64,000 bases of DNA, taken from positions 83,845,000 through 83,908,999 of the forward strand of contig CM033320.1 of the NCBI GenBank assembly GCA_019359835.1. The letters run 5' to 3'. Shown in pieces: positions 24,101-34,905 of the stretch (position 1 is its first letter; each line of letters begins with the position of its first letter). The notes under the pieces were generated by a model. It did not search any database and had not been told where the DNA came from. It worked only from the letters and a program-made list of their open reading frames with translations. This DNA is from Pharus latifolius. Lineage: Eukaryota > Streptophyta > Magnoliopsida > Poales > Poaceae. Made by a program: the position numbers and the translations under genes.

Positions 24101-27100
24101 GCGGTCAAAACACATAAAGGTGCCTCCATGTGCAAGCTTCCCATACGACTATTAAGTTTTATATGATGTGATGGGTTTTGCTTTTCTGATTCATGTAATA
24201 TTTTGTTCTCATGGCTCAGTTAGCTTGTCCCAGAGTTAAGTTACTGGAAATTTCTATTGGACATTTCTATGGTTAATGGATCTCTGAAATCTCAAAAGGA
24301 AAAAAAAAAGGGATCTCTGATGTACAAAAAAAACATGTTTGAATTGAGAATTCTTACTTTTAATTGGCATTTAGATGCATGAGATGTGAGATTTGTGTAC
24401 CTGTGAGCATGTGGTGGGTGGGCTTGGGTGTGTTCCATGGGCGCATCTGGCATGGTGTGGGCATGCGGGGCTGTCTGCATGCCTGTGTTGTGCTCTAGTG
24501 CATGCTTGACAGTATAATTTTGTTTACCATTTTGGTGAAACTAGAGAGTAAACTTTTCCTGGTTTCAGGAGAGCATGTCATCTGTTATTTGTACTGCATG
24601 TTAGTCTTTAGGCCGCCTACTTTTTATCATGAATTCCCTCCTAAATTGAGCTTCTTAACACTAATACTAATACATATCATATATACACAGGATCATTTTG
24701 GGGAAAATACCTACTCAAGATGGCTCAACAAATGCCTATACTTTTATTAGTGGCAGGTGGGTGGCTAAGTCTTTCATCATATAGATTAGGATAGAAAGGT
24801 TTTGATGGGATACCTTGTCCTGTGTCATTATTAGTTCCTTTTCAGTTGTGTATCCCTTGAGACGTTACAGAGGTTTTTCCTTTTTATAATATTTCCTTTT
24901 TTTTTTAAAACTTTCTCCATGAATAAGTCATAGTAGATGTTTTTCCCTTACAGTTTCAGGCTGTCAGCTATCTGGTGTTAATAGAAATGCCAGTATAGAC
25001 TAGGAAATGCTGTTGAGTTAAAAGCATGCATTGCATATGAGCACATTATCATGGATTCATGATATTGATCGAGAATGTTATTACAAGCATCTTATGGACT
25101 TTCTCGCAAACTAAATAGAATGATTCTGAGATCTCAAGGCAGCACTGTGCCATGAATGAGTAATTTAGAATTTTGCTAACCTGGTCTTGAAGCATTTGAA
25201 TCTTCCTCTTTTTGTAGGTAAATGTAGCTGCAAAAAAAATCTGATTTGTAGTTGCTTAGAGAAATTGGTTCTCTTTCATTCTTGATTGTTCTTCAGATCA
25301 GCTTTTTTTTTTGATGAGTGGGTTGTCTTCACTGTAGGCATTTCTTATCACGCATGCTGAAACCTGTGCCAGTGGGAAGCCTTATTTTCTCTTACTGTCC
25401 TGTCTTAGAGATGGTCCCATGATAAGTGTTAGGAATTTGTGTATTGATCTGAGAGTCCATAGAGCAAAATATATACATAGATTTATAGAAATATTTTAGA
25501 AAACTAATCTTAACCATAAATACAAATAAAATCAAATAAATATCTCTAACACCCCTCAAACTCATGGTGGGCCAGTAACATTGAGTTTGGAGAGGAAAAA
25601 CATATGTCGCGCCTGAGTTTGCGGTTTAGTGAAGAAATCAGCAGGTTGCAACTCAGATGGCACATACTGTAGAGAAATCACTCGCTCATGTACCTGTGAG
25701 ACCACGTGTACGAAGCATCGACACCAATATTCTTGGTGAGCTCGTGCTTCACTGGATCTCTCGCAATACTGAGAGCACTAGTATTGTCGGACATCAGAGT
25801 CATCAGGGCCGAAATCGGGACACCAAAATCAACAAGTAACCAGCGTAACCACGCAACCTCAGCAGTCACAGACGCCATAGCTCTCAACTCAACCTTAGTA
25901 CTCGAACGGGAAACTGCAGTCTGTTTCTTAGTCTTTCAGGCAACAAGGGAGAAACCAAGAAACACACAATAGGCAGAAAGGAACTGACGCTCATAAGGAT
26001 CACTAGCCTAGGTTGCATCAGAAATTCAGAATATGCCTGAAGCTGAAGAATACTAGTGCGAGGAAAGAACAAGCGATGAGACATCGTACCACGAAGATAA
26101 CAAAGAACTCGAAGAAGATGACTATAGTGAGTCTGAGTGGGTGAACAGACAAACTGATTGAGAATGTGGACAGCATGAGTGATGTTAGGACAAGTGATGC
26201 CGAGATAGACCAGACACCCAACCAGATGGCAATAGCGTGTAGGATCATTGAGAGTAGTGCTATCTGTGAGACGGAGTTACAGGTGAAGTTCCATATGAGT
26301 GTCAACAGTGCGCTGATCAGTGAGACCAGAATGATCAAGAAGATCCTGAACATACTTCTGTTGGGAGAGGTAATAGTCATCAGGTGTAGAGGTAATCTCA
26401 ATCCCTAAGAAGTAACGTAAAGGACTTAGATTAGACATGAGAAACTGCTCACTAAGACACTTCTTCACAAAATCAATATACGCATGATCATCACCAGTGA
26501 TGATCATGTCATCGACATAAAGAAGAAGAGTTCGACTGCGAGACGAGGTGTTAACAAAGAGAGCAAGGTCATGAGAGCTAACAGAGAAGCCAACAACAGT
26601 GAAAATAGAAGAAAAGCGATCAAATCAAGCCCGAAGAGCTTGTTTGAGACCATAGAGGGCACGACGAAGACGACAGACATAACCCTCAGGAGCAAAGAAA
26701 CCCGGATGTGGTTGCATGTAGATTTTTTCATGCAAGTCACCATTGAGAAAAGCATTGTTGACATCTAGCTGAGAGAGAGATCACTGTCGAATAGAAGCAA
26801 CAACCATGAGAGTGCGAACAGTAGTCATACGGGCAACTAGAGCAAAAGTCTCATCATAGTTCCGACCATGTTCCTGTTGGAATCCACGTGTGACAAGATG
26901 AGCCTTGTAACGCTCAATGGTTCCATCAGACCCGGTTTTGATTTTATAAACCCATTTGCACGTGATAGGAGTAGCATGAGCAGGTAAAGGAACAAGATCC
27001 TAAGTGCCAATACGTTGAAGAGCGCTGAGCACCTCGGTCGTGGCAAGCTACCACTCAGGATAGGAAGCAGCCTCACGGTAGGAGCGAGGTTCAGAGATAG

Positions 27101-30100
27101 CAGTAGTAAGTGCTGACACATACCGATCCGGATGATGGATGGTACGACGATCACGAAGATATTGAGGAGAAACATGAGAGGATAAAGACGAAGAAGACTC
27201 CACCTGAACAACAGTGGAAGTGGAGGGAACAAGTGGCTGAGAAACAACCGGAGGGCGCCAAGTGCAGTGAAACTGGAAAGAAGATGCACGACCAGGTAGA
27301 GACTCAAGAGGTTGGGGCAGGTGGAGTAGATAGGTCAGAGCTAGAAGGTGCCGCAGGAGCAGGTGGAGGTGACCTAGGAGAAGACAGTGGGGATGAGTTA
27401 GGGATAGACAGAAACAAGATTGTCTCAGAGGGAGTAGTGGCCTGGGGGGCGGACGCACGATAGTAGTAGGGTCGAGTCTCATCAAAAGTGACATCACGTG
27501 AAACTCTGATCTTCCGAGCAGAAGGATCATAGCAACGATAACCCTTATGCTTTGAGTTGTAGTCAAGAAAAACACACTCCACCGACTGAGCAGTCAGCTT
27601 TGTGCGCTCTCGAGACCGCAGAAGAACGAAGCAGGTACAACCAAAGACACGAAAATGATTATACTGAGGAGAACGATTGTAGAGACGCTCAAGAGGAGCC
27701 GTCCCCTGAAGAGCAGTGGATGATTGAAGATTGATGATATAAGCAGCTGTGGAGACAACTTCAGCCCAAAACTGAGGCGGCATATGAGAGGCAAACAGTA
27801 GAGTGCTGGTAGTCTCAATCAGGTGTCGATGCTTGCGTTTGGCAACTTCATTTTGAGCATGGGCACCTGCACAAGAGCTCTGATATCATGTTAGGAATTT
27901 GTGTATTGATCTGAGAGTCCATAGGGCAAAATATATACACAGATTTACGAAGATATTTTAGGAAACTAATTCTAATCATAAATACAAATAAAATCAAATA
28001 AATATCTCTAACAATAAGCACATAACATTTCTCTCACTATAAAAATTGCAGGACTTTGTCCAATGGGCAGCGTGGAGAGGTGTATGAGATCAATGGGGAT
28101 CAGGTAGCTGTTATATTTGACCCTCCTTTGGGGAAGCTGTCCAATGGTGATAAAGATGAAAGTAACAAGGATCAAAATGCAAAACCATCTATTTACTGGG
28201 TTGACAGTATGCATCTACTTTTTTATCTTTGACAATTAAATGTTCAATATGATTCGAAAATTTCGGACATGTTGACTTCATCTGATTTCCTTGTATTTAG
28301 CTCAGGATATTGTACATGACCATGATACTCAAGCGGAAGATTGGTATATCGCAATTGAAGCACTTTGTGAGGTGATTGCTCAAAAGATATCTTTTGCATA
28401 CAAGTTTTGTATTATTTTGGAGTCTTTCTCGCCCATCCGTGTGTGTGTATAGGAAGTCACTTTTATACTCCCGGGAGTATGTACTCCTATATTTTAAATT
28501 GCACTATAGATACCTTTTTCATTTTACCCCAGATACTTCTTTGGTTATATGTATACGTCTTTAGTTGTCTTCTATACTATTTATGAAAAAATATATGTTA
28601 TAACTTTGCAATCATATAAAATACTATATCATTAATATTTCTTTAGTTGTATAATATGTTATTTATGAAGAAAATACCTTACAATTTAGAAAAATATATA
28701 TCATACTTCATTAAAATTGTTATATGTATCAGTAATCAAAATAGTATTTAGACTACAGTAAAAAAATATGCACAGTGTATTTGAATGATGATAGTACATA
28801 CTCCTAAGAGTATAGAATCATTTTCTTATACACACATAAATTTTGAGGCATGGTTTTGTATTTTTAGTTTTACATCCTCAAATTGCCATTGTAGTGTGTG
28901 TTCCACTTGATTAATTTAACTCCACTGTCCTGATTATGCTTTTGTGAATAGGTTCTGCCGTCTCTACAGCCAGTCATTGTCTACTTTCCAGACAGTTGCC
29001 AGTGGTTGTCTAGGGCAGTTCCAAAATCAAATCGCAAAGAATTTGTGCAAAAGGTAGAAGAAATGTTTGACCAACTTACAGGACCGGTAGTATTGATATG
29101 TGGACAGAACATACTGGAGGCGGCACCCAAGGACAAAGAACCTGTAAGCTTTACAAACTCTCACCAGGTTGAAACTCAACTTATAAACATTTTTGTTAGC
29201 TCTTATTTCCATTCTGGACATATACAGCAGGCGCTGGTGTTTCACAATCTCTCGCGCCTGTCTCCACTGGTAATTTCTTGTTAATATGTAAATAAAGACT
29301 TTATTTTCTGGAAATTTTCTGTTTTAAATCACCAAAGAACTTCTATTTCTCCCTCTTTCAGCATTGTATCTCCTCTTTTGTTCAGCTAGGGTTTCTCTAT
29401 ATTGCAAATCTGGATATCATTTTTTCGGTTCTTGCATCAAAGCCTTTGTTGATTGTTTCCCCTATGGCTCAACACCCTTAGAGATTTTTAGTTCTTGCAT
29501 CAAAGGCCTCGGTTGATCATTTCACTCCATGGGAAACTCACAACAGCATTGTATTGTTGTTGTTTGCTACTTCCTGATATGTGCATCTTTTCCCTGCTTG
29601 TCATTTTCTGGGTGAATGCCCAATTGAACCAATTTATTTGCATCATCAATCTTATGACTCTTGCCCTGTAACTTGTAGGTGAAATACTAATAATTGCTTA
29701 ACAAGGTGACGCAGAACGCGCTGTTCAGTTTAATCTGTTTATCCGCACCTTTTTTTTTTTTAACATATAGTGACATAAGTTTGGCATTCCATAGAGAGTG
29801 AGTACAGTATGTGGGCTGTTAGTTAAGCTGTACATGGTTTACATCTGGCCTGAAAACATGTTTGTTCTGGTGCGAAGTAATTGCTTTTGAGGATTCCTTG
29901 TAAAGCATAATATTCTGCAAAAGCACATTGGACTGAAAGCAAGGAGTTTTAAAGGGGTGCTTGTTTGCTTTGTCATATGATTAGCCATATTTTGCTTTCT
30001 TTTATGTACTGCTCTAGATAGTCCCTTTGCATTTTAACGTTATCTAGACATATGGTTTTATGTAAGGTTGCCAATTTGCCACCAGGCCCATTATATATTT

Positions 30101-33100
30101 TAGAATCAGTACCCACTCTTCTGAAATGTCTGTAACTCTATATGCAGCCATCATCATTGAAGCGGCTAGTAGGGGAGCTTAAAGGGCGAAAATCTTCGAG
30201 GTCCAACGACATATCAAAGCTCTTCACAAATAGTTTCTTTGTTCCTCTTCCAGAGGTTAGCTTCTTTTTATAATGTGATCTACAAAGTTGTGCTCAGCAA
30301 AACTAACTATTGAGTTTGCTTTCCTGTTAACACATGATGATGGCATCTATAGTTACATCAATAACTTCTGGTGCCTAGAGAACTCAAGTACAAACTTTGC
30401 TCCAGTTGGAGGGCCTACTGCTGACTTTGTGTTTTGTTTTATATATAGGAAGATGAGCAACTACGAGTTTTCAATAACCAGATTGAAGAGGATAGAAAAA
30501 TTATTATTTCAAGGCATAACCTTGTTGAATTGCACCAGGTATTGGATGCACTTCTTGTGTTGTAATCAGTATTTTGGGACCACTTGGAGTTAATTTCATC
30601 AATCTACCTGCAAGTCATGGATGGCTGTCATTTTGCCTAATTACTTACCCATAATCATGGTTGGTTAATGCAGGTGCTTGAAGATCATGAGCTATCATGT
30701 GTAGAGCTTTTGCATGTGAAGTCAGATGGTGTTGTTTTGACAAAACAAAGTATGTCTACTAGTTATTTTGAAAATTGCATGCATATGCTATCTTCTCCAG
30801 ATGATTGTATTACCAATAGGAATTTATATGCTTGTGGATTACATAAAAGGTCAGAAGGATTGTCTTTCTTTCCATTTATGAAGTGTCTAGTAATTCGGGC
30901 TAACTATTCTATTGGCATGCGGGCTTTGCATATGCTCTTGTCAATGAATTGCAGCTCCTGTCACCCTGATCCTGCCTAGTTTCTGCTGTGTGGCAGTACC
31001 AGTTTCTGACCGGTCACCAGTCCATTATCAGGGAAACACTGTGGTAGTGAAGCATTTTACCTGGTGACCCAGGGGAACTGAGCAAAACGTGCCCTTCTGG
31101 TTGGTTTCCAGCGAAACTTGATATGATGTCCAAAATTTTCAACCCCCGACTCCCCATCCCCCGGATTTTCCGTATATTCTGAAATATTGTGCCTACATGC
31201 AAAAATAATGTAAAATCTGGATGGAGTCAGTGAGAGTCGCTGAAATCAACATTTCTTTTTTCCCCTTCCTGTTATTCTTCCTTCATGGGCATAAGTTTCC
31301 ATGACCAATCTATAGGCGGGGCAGAGGTTGATCAGGTACTTAGTGAGTATATTGTTGATTGCAGAAGCAGAGAAGGTTGTTGGATGGGCTAGAAGTCACT
31401 ATTTGTCATCAGCAGTTCTTCCTGCTATAAAGGGCGACAGGTTAATCATTCCCCGCGAGAGGTATTTGGTTTCGAAATGACAATTACCTTGGCCTTTGGT
31501 CATCTGTTTTCAGCAGACATTAAATATTGTTGCATTTTGGTGAAGTTTGGGCATAGCCATAGAGAGGCTAAAGGAACAGGAGATTACAACTAAGAAGCCC
31601 TCTCAAAACCTGAAGGTGGTTGTAGCTTATTTATTCGACAAAGCTAGCTTTTGTGTTAACAGGAAAAGCTTTCTGTTTAAATTCACAAGTTTCTAACTGC
31701 AGGTTTTGGCTAAAGATGAGTATGAACGCAATTTCATCTCAGCAGTTGTACCTCCTGATGAAATTGGAGTGAAATTTGATGATATTGGTGCACTTGAGGA
31801 TGTCAAGAGGACATTGGATGAGCTTGTTACTCTCCCCATGAGGAGACCAGAACTTTTTTCACATGGGAATTTGTTAAGGGTATGCCTTTATTGTTTCTTC
31901 ACCTTTTGTACTAGACTTATTTGTTATTTGCATTTTGGTCATCGTTATTTTCTACACATAAAAGCCGTTATTGCCAAAAACTTAAATAACAAGTGCAGGG
32001 AAGATAACTTCTTGCTGGAGAAAAAAGGGATAAGGACATTCTTGTGTCTCTATTTTGTACGAAAATTCATTTTGGTCTCTCTACGTTGAAAAGGGCTAAA
32101 TTGACCCCTCTACTTAGTGAACCGGTTCAAAATGATCTTTTTTGAATGTAAACTGGGAATAAAATGAGATAGAAAAGTATTGGAAAATAGAGAATCAAAT
32201 AGTTCAAAATGATCCATATTAGTTATATATGGTAGTTGTTTTAAGGAAGGTCTGAAAAAAGTATCAAAAATAATTGTAAAGCAAATCTTAATAACAAAAG
32301 GACTATTTTGAGCTAATTTAAAAAGTAGAGAGACTAATATGGTAGTTGTTTTAAGGAAGGTCTGAAAAAAGTATCAAAAATAATTGTAAAGCAAATCTTA
32401 ATAACAAAAGGACTATTTTGAGCTAATTTAGAAAATAGAGAGACCAAAATGAACTTTTGTGCAAAATAAAAAGACCAAAAGTGTCTTTAACAGAAAAGAA
32501 GTCTTATTTTGTGTTTGTGTGTCATTTAAAGAAAAAAGGTACATCTAAAGAAATACAAGTTTTTTGGGTTTTTTTTTTTTTTTGGGGTGGGTGGGGTGGG
32601 GGGGGTTATGTTGAGATGGCAAGTCATTGTTATGTTTCTTATGAGTTACGATAGGTTGCTACTTTAAGTTGTCTTAAACAATGTCTAAAATTTGGATGTT
32701 TTATCAATATTTGTACTACATAATACATATTTGTCTTATGGGAAATTCGGCACATTTTAAAATTTTCTCAGCTGCATTCTGATATGATGTTGGTATTGGC
32801 AATATTTCAGCCTTGCAAAGGTATTTTGCTTTTTGGACCTCCTGGAACTGGAAAAACACTCTTGGCAAAGGCACTTGCAACAGAAGCTGGAGCAAATTTT
32901 ATCAGCATAACTGGTTCTACACTCACATCAAAAGTAATTTTACTTGATTATCTTCCTTGGATTGCTATTTCTGGTTGGTAACTGAATTGGCAAGAAGCAA
33001 ATTCTTTATATAAGTTATCTGAAAGGTCCTTCCTTAAGTGAAGCAAATTCTTTATTACACATATGCAAGACATCCTATTTGGAATTCCATACCACAATGC

Positions 33101-34905
33101 AACCATCTGTCAGATGCTATATGCTAGTCTTTCATGAAACATATTGTGCTATACTAAGGATCAAATTATCTACTTCCTTAGTAGTTCCTGGACAATTTTC
33201 TACACTACTTTCAATGAAATAATCACTATACTTGGTGTTATAAGTGTGGTTGAGTAGTTTTTCTACTGCATGTTATGAGTGCATCCTGCTTCTTTACATG
33301 AATTTGTTAAACTACTGATGAGAGGCTCATCACTTGCACGATATTTCTTTTCATGGAACTGGATTATACTAAAAAGTTTCTCACCTTTATTCACTTGCTG
33401 TTTTACTTTTCATTAAACAGTGGTTTGGAGATGCTGAGAAGCTCACCAAAGCCCTCTTCTCCTTTGCCAGTCGACTAGCACCAGTTATCATATTTGTGGA
33501 TGAGGTACATTCAGGGTTCAGAATAACTGTATTAGTGTAATAAGCTGTTGATTATCAGTGGTTATTGGTCACCCTGTTTTCTTAAACATCAGAAGGTTTT
33601 GAAATATGTTAATTTTTTATTTTTTATAAAAACTGTCTGGAAACTGGTTGCCACCAGTAGCCTTCCTGTTTCCAAAGTCCAAACACAAAATGTAACCCTT
33701 TTCAAATAGCAAACCTGGTCAGTTTTATATTGGTTCCCATTAGTTACTAGCCTGCTGGTGGCAACTGTTCTGGTTCTAAAATTGCAAAACCTTTGGTATA
33801 TATACTTTAATAAAACAAACCAAGTGGTTATTTCTATTATTGAAACACAATATCATAATTTCAGTTGAGTTGGTTTCCAGTGCCAAGATTCTGCAGAATC
33901 TCCTGGCATCATGCAGTTTGGTTTGATTATGACAGGTTGACAGCTTACTTGGTGCAAGAGGTGGTGCATTCGAGCATGAAGCAACAAGAAGAATGAGGAA
34001 TGAATTTATGGCAGCTTGGGATGGCCTAAGGTCCAAAGAGAGCCAAAGGATCCTTATTCTTGGTGCGACAAATCGTCCATTCGATCTGGATGATGCAGTA
34101 ATACGGCGTTTGCCTAGACGGTAATAGCTACATCTGAGCACTTGCTACTAATGTAAATTTAAGCTCTCTTGAGTCAACTTGATGCTGATTGGCCATCATA
34201 ATCTACAGGATATATGTTGACCTTCCAGATGCACAGAATCGAATGAAAATTCTGAAGATTTTACTTGCCAAAGAGAACCTAGAATCTGATTTTAGATTTG
34301 ATGAACTTGCCAATGCCACAGAAGGTTATTCGGGAAGTGACTTGAAGGTAATTTCACTAAGCAATCATAACTGTTCTATTCCTTTTCCTTGGTTAATTAA
34401 AAGAAAAAACTTCCATGCTCTTTGTCCTATCTGTATGCAATCCTTCTGTGTTTGTTTCTGCAGAACCTATGCATAGCTGCAGCATATAGGCCAGTTCACG
34501 AACTTTTGGAAGTAGAAAAGGTGGCTAATTTGGTTCCTTTTAACTATTAACACTTGTGTTCTTAAACGTTTCAATAATAATGAAAACTATATGTACTCTG
34601 CTGGTTGGCTCAATACTTGCCATTTTCTGTAGGGAGGTGCGACTAACAAAAATAGTTCCTTGAGGCCTCTTAAATTGAACGATTTTATCCAAGCAAAAGC
34701 AAAGGTATAATAAGCCTGCTGCTTCTTTCTTCACTGCACCATATTTTTGCAAGTAAATTGTATTTCATGTTTGGGTATTTTCTCCATATAGGTTAGTCCG
34801 TCTGTTTCGTGTGAAGCGACAAGTATGAATGAATTAAGAAAATGGAATGAGCAGTATGGGGAAGGTGGAAGCAGGACGAGATCCCCATTTGGTTTTGGCA
34901 ACTGA
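21170..34905 (+). CDS. AAA-type ATPase, 23 exons, 957 aa
   Basis: Exons read by GT-AG sites with phases that all agree: 21170-21597, 21692-21816, 21893-21987, 22056-22265, 23064-23151, 23858-23909, 24691-24756, 28052-28206, 28301-28371, 28952-29143, 30148-30255, 30449-30538, 30674-30749, 31365-31461, 31546-31615, 31703-31879, 32811-32933, 33421-33504, 33936-34120, 34209-34347, 34464-34520, 34633-34704, 34792-34905. The N-terminus is basic and Ser/Gly-rich, compatible with an organelle-targeting peptide. Residues 173-195 contain a degenerate P-loop-like segment (LLQSLPGTELYRERL). Residues 217-286 are acidic, and about 300-430 hold a GDRVKYVG...GEVYEI barrel-like region. The C-terminal AAA module has Walker A GPPGTGKT (709-716), Walker B VIIFVDE (763-769), sensor-1 GATNRP (812-817) and arginines RRLPRR (826-831). 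This is the plant AAA group of Arabidopsis At1g50140/At3g19740. I associate the rice lesion-mimic ATPase LRD6-6 with this class but cannot verify it. No lesion is seen. Intron 7 carries a copia insertion. Confidence 0.93.
22466..22858. mobile_element. MITE in intron 4 of the AAA gene
   Basis: About 393 bp bounded by imperfect terminal inverted repeats: left aaccctgtttggtcgagctc, right (reverse complement) aacttgtttggctaagctcc. There is no coding potential. Outer ttgtttgg/ccaaacaa ends are common among grass MITEs. Superfamily and TSD are not resolved. It lies wholly within intron 4 (22266-23063). Confidence 0.65.
25427..25551 (-). repeat. 3' LTR of intronic copia element
   Basis: 125 bp, tgttaggaatttg...ctctaaca on the + strand. 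It is adjacent to the polypurine tract (+ strand cccctcaaactc) and preceded by TSD ataag. Confidence 0.93.
27889..28013 (-). repeat. 5' LTR of intronic copia element
   Basis: 125 bp, the same termini as the partner LTR, with the primer-binding site at its inner edge and TSD ataag at 28014-28018. Only 38 bp separate the LTR end from exon 8 of the AAA gene. Confidence 0.93.
28441..28838. mobile_element. MITE in intron 9 of the AAA gene
   Basis: About 400 bp of AT-rich, non-coding DNA with ~45-bp imperfect terminal inverted repeats. The left end is gtgtgtgtataggaag... with tatactcccgggagtatgta; the right end reads the same in reverse complement (tatgtgtgtataagaa..., tatactcttaggagtatgta). TSD not resolved. 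Confidence 0.7.
32031..32490. mobile_element. MITE in intron 16 with an internal tandem duplication
   Basis: About 460 bp with ~50-bp imperfect terminal inverted repeats; both ends read ...aaa/gttcattttggtctctc... toward the centre. Inside, a 110-bp unit beginning atatggtagttgttttaagg is present twice in tandem (about 32228-32337 and 32338-32447). It lies within intron 16 (31880-32810). No coding capacity; superfamily uncertain. Confidence 0.75.
32584..32605 (+). repeat. G-rich tract (G-quadruplex motif) in intron 16
   Basis: ggggtgggtggggtgggggggg on the sense strand follows a run of about 15 T. Four G-runs of 3 or more with 1-base loops fit the canonical quadruplex pattern in DNA and in the unspliced transcript. 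Confidence 0.75.
33591..33795. mobile_element. Foldback/MITE-like element in intron 18
   Basis: About 205 bp with outer inverted ends agaaggttttg / caaaacctttgg and an inner inverted pair ggttgccaccagtag / ctgctggtggcaac. It lies inside the intron between exons 18 and 19. No TSD assigned. Confidence 0.5.

Larger units (their letters stand above)
25427..28013 (-). mobile_element. Copia retrotransposon deletion derivative in intron 7 (2587 bp)
   Basis: Two 125-bp LTRs (25427-25551 and 27889-28013, a few mismatches) are flanked by the perfect TSD ataag (25422-25426 and 28014-28018). On the - strand the order is 5' LTR, primer-binding site tgatatcagagc (27877-27888, a one-base variant of the tRNA-iMet complement), C-terminal integrase and linker (ORF 27783-27304), RT (YMQPHPGF, LRRALYGLKQ, then MIITGDD), RNase H (SDNTSALSIARDPVKHELTKN), polypurine tract and 3' LTR. 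Gag, protease and the integrase catalytic core are absent: sequence jumps from just after the PBS to the integrase C-terminal part. RT and RNase H are broken by stops and frameshifts. The element is antisense to the host gene and lies inside intron 7. Confidence 0.95.
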
